Of a stretch of 40,117 nucleotides of DNA, positions 24,619 to 32,318 are shown piece by piece. Origin of the DNA: DATAFF01 sp036257595 (GTDB taxonomy: Bacteria; Pseudomonadota; Alphaproteobacteria; Rhizobiales; Aestuariivirgaceae). Numbering within the stretch: the first letter of the stretch is position 1; every line of letters begins with the position of its first letter. Made by a program: the position numbers and the translations under genes. The DNA is taken from contig DATAFF010000014.1 in assembly GCA_036257595.1 (NCBI GenBank), positions 1-40,117 on the forward strand, in the 5' to 3' direction. Below the pieces are notes generated by a model, which saw only the letters and a program-made list of their open reading frames with translations, was not told the origin of the DNA and did not search any database.

Positions 24619-26871
24619 TCACGCGAAACGATAGCCGTGCCGCGACAGCGGCATCGTACGCACCCGCTCAGCCGTCGCCGCGAACAGCGCATTGGCGAGC
24701 GCCGGAAACAACGGCGGCGTGCCGGGCTCGCCGACGCCGCCCGGCGGCTCCGCGCTGTCGATGATCACCGTCTCGATGGCCGGAACGTCCTTCATCAAGG
24801 CCATCGGATAATCATGAAAATTGCTGTTTGTCACCGCTCCGTTCTCGATGGTGATCTCGCCCGTCATGGCCGCCGACAGCGCAAACACGATCGCGCCCTC
24901 GAGCTGCGCCCGCACCTGCTGCGGATTGATCGCCTGGCCGCAGTCGATAACCGCGACGATGCGCTCCACCTTGATCGCCTTTTCCGCCGAGACCGCCACA
25001 TCCACCACCTGTCCCACATAGGAGCGGAAACTCGCATGGATGGCAACGCCGCGCCCGCGGCCGCTGCCGCTGCCTGGTCCGGACCACTGTGCCGCCTCGC
25101 TAAGGGTCCTGCACAGATGGCTGAGCCGCGCGTCCTTGCTGAGGAGATCCATCCGGTAGCGCAGCGGATCGCGCTTGGCGCGATGCGCCAGCTCGTCGAT
25201 GAAGCTCTCGACGAAGAATGCCGTGTTGGAATGGCCGACCGAGCGCCAGAACCCGACCGGCACCGGCGTGTCGACATGCTTGGCAGCGACGAGGATATTG
25301 GGAATGTCATAGGCGAGATCGGCGAGCCCCTCGACATTGCCCTTGTCGCGCGCCCCGCCGATCGCAAAGGGCATGTTGCGCGACGAATAGCCGAGCGCCA
25401 CCGACTGCGTCGCCACCACCGCCTTCAGCGCCCGCGGCATTGCGTTCGGCCCGATTGCCGCCCTGAGGCGCGCCACCGCCGCCGGCCGGAACGGACCCCA
25501 GCGAAGATCGTCCTCGCGGCGCCACGCCACCATGACCGGGCGCCCTGGGACGCTCGCCGCAAGCCGTGCTGCCTGCTGCAGCACTGCGCCTTCGATCCGC
25601 CGGCCGAACCCGCCGCCGGCCAGCGTGACATGGGTCTCGGCCGCCCGCCCGACCGCGCGCGCCGCCTGCATCATCGGCATGGGCGACTGGGCACCCGACC
25701 AGAATTTGATGGTCTCGCCATCGGCGATCGCGACGGCGCTTTGCGGCTCCAGAGTCGCATGGGCGAGATACGGCGTCTCGTAGGTCGCCTCGAAGCTCGC
25801 ATCATCGGCGAGCGCAACATCGACATCGCCCCGATCGCTGAACACATGGCCGGGCTGCCGGTCGTTGACTGCCGCGCGCATCGCGGCAAGGATTTCAGTC
25901 GAGCTGATGCCGGGTTTGTCGTCGCCGCCGAAGCGGATCGCCAGCCGCTCCGCCGCCTGCATCGCCTGCCAGCTCGTTTCGGCGATCACCCCCACCTCAT
26001 TGTCCATCGCGAGAACCTTCACCACCCCTGGCATTGCCGCGGCGGCGGTTTTGTCAACGCTCTCGATGGTGCCATCGAACCGTGGCGGCCGCACTACCAT
26101 TGCATGGAGGAGTCCCGCCGGGCGGTGATCGACGGCGAACCGCGCCGAGCCGTCGACCTTGGCCGGAATGTCAAGGCGTGGCGCATCGCGGCCGATGACC
26201 GCCCATTGCGTTCGCGGCTTGAGCGACGGGATCCCTTGCGGCTCGAGCAGCGCCGCGGCCGCGGCGAGCGCCCCATAGCCGAGGCGCCGGCCCGACCGCG
26301 GATCGACGATCTCGCCGGCCACCGCCTTGACCTCAGAAGGCTTGACACCGAGCTCGGCCGCGCCGGCCCGTTCGAGCAGGTTGCGCGCCACCGCGCCAGC
26401 CTGGCGCAGCGGAACGTAGTTCCGGATCGTCGCGGTCGATCCGCCGGTCGCAATCAGCTGCATCGCGCCGATGAGCCGCCGTCCGACCCAGTCGAAGGCC
26501 CCCGTCATCTCCTCGGGCCGCTTCTCGAGCGCCAGCACGAAATTGGCATAAACCGGCAGCGGCTTGACCGGATGCTCCACCGTGATCCTCTCGAGCGGAA
26601 TCTCGAGCTCCTCCGCCACCAGCATGGCGAGCCCGGTGTGGATGCCCTGGCCGAGCTCGGTATGCGGCGCCGCCACCCTGACACGGCCATCCTTCAGCAC
26701 CTCGATCCAGGCATTGAGCCTGACCGGCTGATCGTCCTGCGGCGGCACTGGCCGCAAGCCCTCGACATCGATGGTCGACAGATAGCCGAAGCCGACCGCG
26801 AGCCCGGTCATCGCCGCGCCCGCCGTGATGGCCCCGCCGATCAGCAGGCCCCGCCGGCTGATCCTAGCCAT
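24619..26871 (-). CDS. iorB: Molybdopterin-binding subunit of an isoquinoline 1-oxidoreductase/aldehyde-dehydrogenase-type hydroxylase
   Basis: The ATG at 26871 gives a 750-residue protein with a twin-arginine signal (ARISRRGLLIGGA), so the folded enzyme is exported to the periplasm. It belongs to the IorB/CoxL-like branch of the xanthine oxidase superfamily: IPAKVDGSARFAVD, LAGGGFGRRIEG (Mo-cofactor region) and the active-site glutamate in GGVGEPGTP (Glu715). These enzymes hydroxylate N-heterocycles or oxidise aldehydes using water as oxygen source and pass electrons through iron-sulfur centres. Its start overlaps the iorA stop by 8 nt. No FAD subunit is present, as in Ior-type enzymes that use cytochrome c or another periplasmic acceptor. 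The substrate is unknown. Confidence 0.92.
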   Translation of the reverse strand: MARISRRGLLIGGAITAGAAMTGLAVGFGYLSTIDVEGLRPVPPQDDQPVRLNAWIEVLKDGRVRVAAPHTELGQGIHTGLAMLVAEELEIPLERITVEHPVKPLPVYANFVLALEKRPEEMTGAFDWVGRRLIGAMQLIATGGSTATIRNYVPLRQAGAVARNLLERAGAAELGVKPSEVKAVAGEIVDPRSGRRLGYGALAAAAALLEPQGIPSLKPRTQWAVIGRDAPRLDIPAKVDGSARFAVDHRPAGLLHAMVVRPPRFDGTIESVDKTAAAAMPGVVKVLAMDNEVGVIAETSWQAMQAAERLAIRFGGDDKPGISSTEILAAMRAAVNDRQPGHVFSDRGDVDVALADDASFEATYETPYLAHATLEPQSAVAIADGETIKFWSGAQSPMPMMQAARAVGRAAETHVTLAGGGFGRRIEGAVLQQAARLAASVPGRPVMVAWRREDDLRWGPFRPAAVARLRAAIGPNAMPRALKAVVATQSVALGYSSRNMPFAIGGARDKGNVEGLADLAYDIPNILVAAKHVDTPVPVGFWRSVGHSNTAFFVESFIDELAHRAKRDPLRYRMDLLSKDARLSHLCRTLSEAAQWSGPGSGSGRGRGVAIHASFRSYVGQVVDVAVSAEKAIKVERIVAVIDCGQAINPQQVRAQLEGAIVFALSAAMTGEITIENGAVTNSNFHDYPMALMKDVPAIETVIIDSAEPPGGVGEPGTPPLFPALANALFAATAERVRTMPLSRHGYRFA

Positions 26872-27346
26872 TGGACGCCCCCTTCTCGACGAGCGTTCCG
26901 GCCGCCCGATGGATCGCCCGGCGGATTCGCGGATAGGTGCCGCACCGGCAGATATTGGTGATCGCATCGTCGATCTCGCCGTCGCTCGGATGTGGCGATG
27001 CGATGAGGAGCGCCGTCGCTGCCGCGATCATGCCCGACTGGCAATAGCCGCATTGCGGCACCTGCTCGGCGATCCAGGCCTGCTGCAGCAGCGCTGCCAC
27101 GCCGACCGCCGCGGCAAGACCTTCGATGGTGGTGATCTCCGAACCGGTGACATCCTCGAGCCTGAGCTGGCAGCTGGGCTCGGCCCGTGTTTTGTCGATG
27201 AGCACCGTGCAGGCCCCGCACAGCCCGGCACCGCAGCCATATTTGGTGCCTGTGAGATTGAGCCGGTCCCGCAACACCCAGAGCAGCGGCGTCGAAGGAT
27301 CATCCGCCACGCTGACCGTCGCACCATTGACCTTGAGCTCGACCAT
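26864..27346 (-). CDS. iorA: [2Fe-2S] subunit of an isoquinoline 1-oxidoreductase-type hydroxylase
   Basis: The 160-residue protein carries two [2Fe-2S] clusters: a plant-type N-terminal domain with CGAGLCGAC (Cys38, Cys43, Cys46) and Cys59, and a helical C-terminal domain with QCGYC (Cys99, Cys102) and CRCGTYPRI (Cys133, Cys135). It transfers electrons from the molybdenum site of the partner subunit. It has no signal peptide of its own, so it is probably co-exported with the Tat-targeted IorB. It begins 13 nt after the prfC stop and overlaps iorB by 8 nt. Confidence 0.94.
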   Translation of the reverse strand: MVELKVNGATVSVADDPSTPLLWVLRDRLNLTGTKYGCGAGLCGACTVLIDKTRAEPSCQLRLEDVTGSEITTIEGLAAAVGVAALLQQAWIAEQVPQCGYCQSGMIAAATALLIASPHPSDGEIDDAITNICRCGTYPRIRRAIHRAAGTLVEKGASNG

Positions 27347-27359
27347 CGGAAACTGGATC

Positions 27360-28970
27360 TCACGCCTCCTGCAGCACCTTCTGGTAATCCTTCACGTCGC
27401 TGAACCTTAACCCCTTCCACCGTTCCTGCTCGTAATTGAGCTGGAACAGCGACGGCACCATGAACACCGGCGCTCCGTCGAGATCGCGCGCCATGCCGCC
27501 GCGATGGGCCGCGACGAAGCGTTCGAGCTCGCCTGCCTCGTCCGCCTCCACCCAGCGCACCACCTGGAAGCGCGACGGCTCGAACGCCACCGGCAGCCCG
27601 TACTCCGCCTTCAGCCGTTCGGCCAGCACGTCGAGCTGAAGCGCCCCGACCACACCGACGATCGCCGGCGACCCGTCTTCCGGAAGGAACAGCTGCACCA
27701 CCCCCTCCTCCGCCATCTGGGCGAGCGCCTCGCGCAGTTTCTTGGACTTCATGGCATCTTCGAGGCGCACCCGCCGCAGAATCTCCGGGGCGAAGCTCGG
27801 CACGCCGCGGAACACGATGTCCTCGCCCTCCGTGAGTGTATCGCCGATGCGCAGCACTCCATGATTGGGTATGCCGACGACATCGCCGGCAAACGCCTCC
27901 TCGGCGAGCGCCCGGTCCTGGGCGAAGAAGAATTGCGGCGCCGACAGCGTCATGCTCTTGCCGGTGCGCACCAGCTTTACCTTCATGCCCCGCTGCAGTC
28001 GGCCGGAGCACAGCCGGAAGAAGGCGATGCGGTCGCGATGATTGGGATCCATATTGGCCTGGATCTTGAACACGAAGCCCGTAAGGCCCGGCTCGTCCGC
28101 CGCGACCGGCCGCTTGTCCGACTGTTGCGGCCGTGGTCCCGGTGCGATCAGCGCCAGGGTCTCGATCAGGTCGCGAACGCCGCAATCCTTGAGCGCGCTG
28201 CCGAATAGCACCGGCGTCAGGTGGCCTTCGAGAAATGCCTGCACATCGAGCGGCCGGCACGCTTCGGCGGCGAGCGCCACCTCGTCGCGGAACTGCGCGA
28301 GGTCGCTGCCGCCGCTCACCGCCGCCAGCGCCGGATCGTCGGGACCGCTCAGCGCCTGCGGGGCGAGCTCCCGGTCGGAGCGGCGGAACCGGGCGGTGGC
28401 CAGCTCATAGGTGCCGGCGAAACTGCTGCCGCGCCCGACCGGCCAGGTCAGCGGCGCCGTGTCGAGCGCCAGCTTCTTCTCGATCTCGTCCAAGAGCTCG
28501 AAGGGATCGCGCGATTCGCGGTCGAGCTTGTTGATGAAGGTGATGATCGGAATGTCGCGCAGCCGGCACACCTCGAACAGCTTGCGGGTGCGCGCCTCGA
28601 TGCCCTTGGCGGCGTCGATCACCATCACCGCCGAATCGACCGCCGTCAGGGTCCGATAGGTGTCCTCCGAGAAATCCTCATGGCCCGGCGTGTCGAGCAG
28701 GTTGAACACGCAGTCCCGATATTCGAAGGTCATGACCGAGGTCACCACCGAGATGCCGCGCTGGCGCTCGATCTCCATCCAGTCGGAGCGGGTATGGCGG
28801 CGATTGCGCTTCGCCTTGACCTCGCCCGCGAGCTGGATCGCCCCGCCCATCAGCAGGAGCTTCTCGGTCAGCGTCGTCTTGCCTGCATCGGGGTGGGAGA
28901 TCACCGCAAAGGCGCGGCGGCGGCCGGCCGGCGTCAGCGAGCTGACCGGCTTGAGAAGCGTCTGTTCCAT
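27360..28970 (-). CDS. prfC: Peptide chain release factor 3
   Basis: RF3 is a translational GTPase that recycles RF1 and RF2 from the ribosome. The 536-residue protein has the G domain motifs SHPDAGKTT (P-loop, Lys31), the RSDWMEIERQRGISV switch I region, DTPGHEDF (93-100, with His97) and NKLD (147-150), then the beta-barrel and RF3-specific C-terminal domain ending FSDVKDYQKVLQEA. The start ATG at 28970 overlaps the stop of the upstream ROK-like gene by one base (TAATG), which indicates tight translational coupling. It is an unexpected neighbour for the oxidoreductase genes that follow. Confidence 0.97.
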   Translation of the reverse strand: MEQTLLKPVSSLTPAGRRRAFAVISHPDAGKTTLTEKLLLMGGAIQLAGEVKAKRNRRHTRSDWMEIERQRGISVVTSVMTFEYRDCVFNLLDTPGHEDFSEDTYRTLTAVDSAVMVIDAAKGIEARTRKLFEVCRLRDIPIITFINKLDRESRDPFELLDEIEKKLALDTAPLTWPVGRGSSFAGTYELATARFRRSDRELAPQALSGPDDPALAAVSGGSDLAQFRDEVALAAEACRPLDVQAFLEGHLTPVLFGSALKDCGVRDLIETLALIAPGPRPQQSDKRPVAADEPGLTGFVFKIQANMDPNHRDRIAFFRLCSGRLQRGMKVKLVRTGKSMTLSAPQFFFAQDRALAEEAFAGDVVGIPNHGVLRIGDTLTEGEDIVFRGVPSFAPEILRRVRLEDAMKSKKLREALAQMAEEGVVQLFLPEDGSPAIVGVVGALQLDVLAERLKAEYGLPVAFEPSRFQVVRWVEADEAGELERFVAAHRGGMARDLDGAPVFMVPSLFQLNYEQERWKGLRFSDVKDYQKVLQEA

Positions 28971-30079
28971 TATGACTTTGCGGCGGCTTTGCTGGCGTCG
29001 GAATTGCGGTTGGTGAAGCAGGCATTGCCAAGCCCGGTGCCGATCGTCAAGGCGCCCCAATGGCTGACATCCTGCATGAAAGGCACCTGGCTCAGGCCCT
29101 GGATGACCGCGTCATTATGCATGACCACCATGGTCTCGTGGTCCCCGATCCGCGGAATCGCCTCGATCAGGCTCTGCGCCAGGTTGAACCGGCTGCTCTC
29201 CCAATTGCCCGGCAGGTTCTGGCCGCCCTTGGAGATGGCGCCGTCGCTCTCGATCTTGCCGGGGCACCCGACCCCGATGAACGGCGCCAGCTTGAGCTCG
29301 GCCGATTCCGCCCTGGCGATCAGGTCCTCGAGCATCGCGGCGAGCCGCTCGAGCGCCTCCTCCCGCGACGGCTGCGGATCCTCGTCGCGATGCCGCCACA
29401 GAGCGAGCTTCCACACCTTGGCCCGCGACAGGTCCGGTGCCTTTTTGAGATTGAGCACCACCACGCCGGCCCGGATGTTGGTGCCGCCAATATCGACGGC
29501 GACCAGGCTGTCATGGCCCTTGAACATCCAGCTCGGCGCCAGATGCGCCGCGCCGATCAGCCCGGCCTGGTCGGGATGGTGGCGAATCGGCACAAGATCG
29601 ATGTCGATGCCTGCCCCCTTGAGGATCATCATGGCGCGCCCGATGCCGAGCTCGCCGATCCGGCTCGCCCGCAAGCCCCCGCCCACCGCGATGCGCTCGG
29701 CCTCCTTCCAGCCTTTCAGGCGGATGAACCGCCTGACCACATTCGCCAGCTCCTCGGCGAAATCCTCGATCGCGCTCTGGACGACGCCGGCCGCCTTGGG
29801 ATCGCCTTCGAGCAGCAGCTTGTCGAGCTTTTTCTTGCTGATGTCGGTCGATTCCGCCTCGCCCAGCGGATCATCGTCGCCCACCTGCGTCAGTTTCTCG
29901 CGCCACTCGTCCAGCATCGACCGGAACGCCCGGAAGCTCGCCCGATCGCCGACGAAGCCCTCCTGGTCGCGCAGCTCGACATTGTAGCTCTCGACGATCA
30001 CCGACGGGAGCTGCTGGGCGCCATGCGCCATGCCGGACGATGTCTGTTCACTATTGGGCATGGGAATGGGCTCGAGCAT
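28970..30079 (-). CDS. ROK-like sugar-kinase-fold protein with circularly permuted motif order
   Basis: From the ATG at 30079 the protein has 369 residues. ROK kinases normally begin with the phosphate-binding DxGGT and end with a GGG segment and a closing GA helix. Here the order is rotated: helix EDFAEELANVVRRFI, AVGGGLRAS (131-138) and the closing HPDQAGLIGAAHLAP (168-182) come first; then VAVDIGGTNIRAG (193-205), GVGCPGKIESDG (269-280), NLPGNW (288-293), MHNDAV (320-325, with probable catalytic Asp323) and ALTIGTGLGNA (343-353) near the C-terminus. The usual zinc motif and EIGH sugar-binding segment are not seen, so sugar kinase activity is uncertain. Start codons are ambiguous: a TTG at 30124 and later ATGs at 30061 and 30031 are possible. 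It overlaps prfC by one base. Confidence 0.82.
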   Translation of the reverse strand: MLEPIPMPNSEQTSSGMAHGAQQLPSVIVESYNVELRDQEGFVGDRASFRAFRSMLDEWREKLTQVGDDDPLGEAESTDISKKKLDKLLLEGDPKAAGVVQSAIEDFAEELANVVRRFIRLKGWKEAERIAVGGGLRASRIGELGIGRAMMILKGAGIDIDLVPIRHHPDQAGLIGAAHLAPSWMFKGHDSLVAVDIGGTNIRAGVVVLNLKKAPDLSRAKVWKLALWRHRDEDPQPSREEALERLAAMLEDLIARAESAELKLAPFIGVGCPGKIESDGAISKGGQNLPGNWESSRFNLAQSLIEAIPRIGDHETMVVMHNDAVIQGLSQVPFMQDVSHWGALTIGTGLGNACFTNRNSDASKAAAKS

Positions 30080-30395
30080 GATTGCGGACGGAGCACTAAT
30101 GACGAAACCCTCAACGTCCCGCAAGAAATGAACGTTCCGGGGGAGAGGACCCCGCCGAATGTGGCGGATTGGCCGGGATTTTCAAGGGCTGCGGGCGGAG
30201 CTCGGCCCGACCCGCCGCTGCATGGCCTCGACCAGCTCGAGCCCGGACATCGACCACAAGAACCTTCATGCGCCGAGACCTGTGACACACCTGCGACAGA
30301 GTGTCCCCCCGTCCCGGCGGCTTGGCCATTGTGCTAATGGGCAACACCGCCGCTTCGCGCGGCGCCCGCCATCCAGCAACTGACAGGAGCTCGCC
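30080..30395. other. Divergent intergenic region
   Basis: This is about 316 nt between the ROK-like gene and the HAD phosphatase gene. No convincing ORF was found; short open frames on both strands lack ribosome-binding sites. A possible extended -10 element for the HAD gene, TGTGCTAAT, lies near 30330. A short inverted repeat pairs GACAC near 30285 with GTGTC near 30301. No clear operator is seen for the ROK-like operon. Confidence 0.5.
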
Positions 30396-31451
30396 ATGAG
30401 GGCCTACGCATCCACCGGCCGCCGCCTGCTGCTCGCCGCCGCGCTGGCGCTCGCCACCCTGACCGCCGCGCCGGTCCCGCCCGCCCTTCATGCGCAGGGC
30501 GCCGATCCGCTGCCGTCATGGAATGAGGGAGAGCCTAAGCAGGCCATCCTGGATTTCGTCGAGGCGACCACCGATCGTTCGAGCCCGGATTTCGTTCCGC
30601 CCGGTCAGCGCATCGCCACTTTCGACCAGGATGGCACGCTGTGGGTCGAGCATCCCATGTACACCCAGGTGGTTTACTGCCTGGAGCGGGTTCCGGCACT
30701 GGTCAAGGAGAAACCGGAGCTCAAGGATGAGGAGCCCTTCAAGACGGTGCTCACCGGCAACAAGGAGGCGATCGCCAAGCTGCCGATGAAGGATCTCGAG
30801 AAACTCCTCATTGCGACCCTGACCGGCATGTCGGTCGACGATTTTCAGGAGCAGGTGAAGCAATGGCTCGCCGCCGCCCGTGATCCGCGCTGGAAGCGGC
30901 CCTTTACCGAGCTTGCCTATCAGCCGATGCTCGAGGTCCTGCGCTTTCTGAGGGACCGGGGCTACAAGACCTATATCGTCACCGGCGGCGGTCAGGATTT
31001 CGTGCGCGTCTTCGCCGATCAGGTCTATGGCATCCCGACCGAGCAGGTGGTCGGCACCATGGGCGGCACCAAATTCGGCTATGACAGCAACGGCAAGCCG
31101 TTCCTGACCAAGGAGCCGAAGCTCCTGCTCAACGACAATGATGCCGGCAAGCCGGAAGGCATCCACCTGATGATCGGCATGCAGCCCTATGCCGCCTTCG
31201 GCAATTCGACCGGCGACCAGCAGATGCTCGAATACACCAAGGCAGGCGAGGGCAGGCGCCTGTCGATGCTGGTGATGCATGACGATGCCACGCGCGAATA
31301 TGCCTATGGCCCGGCCAATGGCCTGCCCGAGACCAAGGTCGGCACCTTCACCCAGGCGCTGTTCGACGAGGCCAAGAAGGATGGCTGGATCGTCATCAGC
31401 ATGAAGAAGGACTGGAAGCGGATCTTTGCTTTTGAAGGCAGTGGTCAATAG
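30396..31451 (+). CDS. Secreted HAD-superfamily phosphatase
   Basis: The 351-residue protein follows GACAGGAG and begins with a signal peptide (about 34 residues, ending LHAQG), so it acts in the periplasm. HAD motif I is TFDQDGTLW (nucleophile Asp77, acid Asp79), motif II is YIVTGGG (Thr196), and motif IV is FGNSTGDQQML (Asp274). The helical cap between residues 85 and 180 resembles the phosphoserine-phosphatase-like class. It may hydrolyse a phosphate ester, perhaps for phosphate scavenging; the substrate is unknown. Its last residues (EGSGQ) and TAG stop lie at the edge of heptamer element 5. Confidence 0.87.
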   Translation: MRAYASTGRRLLLAAALALATLTAAPVPPALHAQGADPLPSWNEGEPKQAILDFVEATTDRSSPDFVPPGQRIATFDQDGTLWVEHPMYTQVVYCLERVPALVKEKPELKDEEPFKTVLTGNKEAIAKLPMKDLEKLLIATLTGMSVDDFQEQVKQWLAAARDPRWKRPFTELAYQPMLEVLRFLRDRGYKTYIVTGGGQDFVRVFADQVYGIPTEQVVGTMGGTKFGYDSNGKPFLTKEPKLLLNDNDAGKPEGIHLMIGMQPYAAFGNSTGDQQMLEYTKAGEGRRLSMLVMHDDATREYAYGPANGLPETKVGTFTQALFDEAKKDGWIVISMKKDWKRIFAFEGSGQ

Positions 31452-31530
31452 GCAGTAGGCAGTAGGCAGTAGGGGAGAGCGCAATGCACTGCCTAATGCC
31501 TAATGCCTAATGCCTAATGCCTATTCCCCA
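31446..31530. repeat. Heptamer hairpin element 5
   Basis: Three TAGGCAG units, then a 14-nt spacer (31473-31486), then CACTGCC and four TAATGCC units. Reverse-complemented it has the same order as elements 2 and 4: GCATTAGGCAGTG, 14-nt spacer, CTACTGCC. Its first unit contains the stop codon of the HAD gene. Copy number on the two arms differs (three and four), which suggests slippage-prone arrays. Confidence 0.8.
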
Positions 31531-31576
31531 GCGGAATGACCGCCTGCGGATCTCTTTCGATCCTGCTCGTGAAAAG

Positions 31577-31590
31577 TGAATCAAGGTTCA
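31577..31590. promoter_or_regulatory. Probable TetR operator upstream of the tetR-like gene
   Basis: TGAATCAAGGTTCA is an imperfect palindrome 61 nt before the ATG at 31652. It matches 12 of 14 bases of TGAATCACGATTCA at the start of the monooxygenase gene. The overlapping inverted repeat AGTGAA-N6-TTCACT extends it, with a second TTCACT just after. Confidence 0.6.
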
Positions 31591-31651
31591 CTGTTCACTT
31601 GTGCCGACCCGCATTTCGCCGCATGGTGCCGGATGCGGAAAGAGGACGAGA

Positions 31652-32305
31652 ATGAGCATGAGGGACTTGGCGGCCAGGCGGCACCCGATAGCTGGCAAGG
31701 GATCTCAAAAGCTCACACGCGCCGAGAAGAGCCAGAAGATAAAGCGCGACCTTCTCGCAGCCGCCGCCAAGGTGGTTGGCAAGGTCGGTTACTCCAATGC
31801 CCAGGTGTCGCGCATCACCGCGCTGGCCAATGTCGGTCAGGGAACCTTCTACAATCATTTCGAATCGCGTCAGGACCTGTTCGATCAATTGCTTCCGACT
31901 CTTGGCGGCGAGCTCCTCGACTTCATCCGGGTGAGGGCGGCCGATGCGCCGAACGCGCTCGAGCGCGAGAAGCGGAGCTTCAAGGCGTTCTTCGAGTTTC
32001 TTAAAGAGAGCCCGGAATTCTACCGCATCCTCTATGAGGCGGAGGTCTTCGCGCCCAAGGCCTTCGCGGCCCATATGGAGCGGATCGCGGGGGCCTATGT
32101 GCGCACCCTGCAAAGGGATGCAGAGCAAGGCGGCATCGTCGCACTGGACAAGAACGCGCTCGAGGTTCTGGCCTTCACCCTGATGGGTGCGCGCCATTAT
32201 CTCTGCATGCGCTTTGCCCGTAAGAACGGTCGTGTGGTCGATCCTCCGGCCTGGGTCCTCGAGACCTATATGCGGCTGGTCGAACAGGGGATTGCCGCGT
32301 CGTGA
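31652..32305 (+). CDS. TetR-family transcriptional regulator
   Basis: The ATG at 31652 follows AGAGGA; a GTG at 31601 would add 17 residues. The 217-residue protein has the N-terminal helix-turn-helix (RDLLAAAAKVVGKVGYSNAQ, then VSRITALANVGQGTFYNHFESRQDLF in two parts) and a helical ligand-binding C-terminal domain. TetR proteins are usually repressors released by a small ligand. It converges with the Baeyer-Villiger monooxygenase gene, with 13 nt between the stops, and both carry the same 14-bp palindrome at their 5' ends, so it probably represses itself and the monooxygenase. Confidence 0.9.
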   Translation: MSMRDLAARRHPIAGKGSQKLTRAEKSQKIKRDLLAAAAKVVGKVGYSNAQVSRITALANVGQGTFYNHFESRQDLFDQLLPTLGGELLDFIRVRAADAPNALEREKRSFKAFFEFLKESPEFYRILYEAEVFAPKAFAAHMERIAGAYVRTLQRDAEQGGIVALDKNALEVLAFTLMGARHYLCMRFARKNGRVVDPPAWVLETYMRLVEQGIAAS

Positions 32306-32318
32306 CACGCGCTCCGCC

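Noticed and set aside
24565..26961. 798-residue plus-strand open frame
   Set aside because: It is antisense to iorB and has low-complexity Arg/His composition without any family motif.
31446..31530. Heptamer arrays as a CRISPR array
   Set aside because: Units are 7 nt without spacers, and no cas gene is present in the window.
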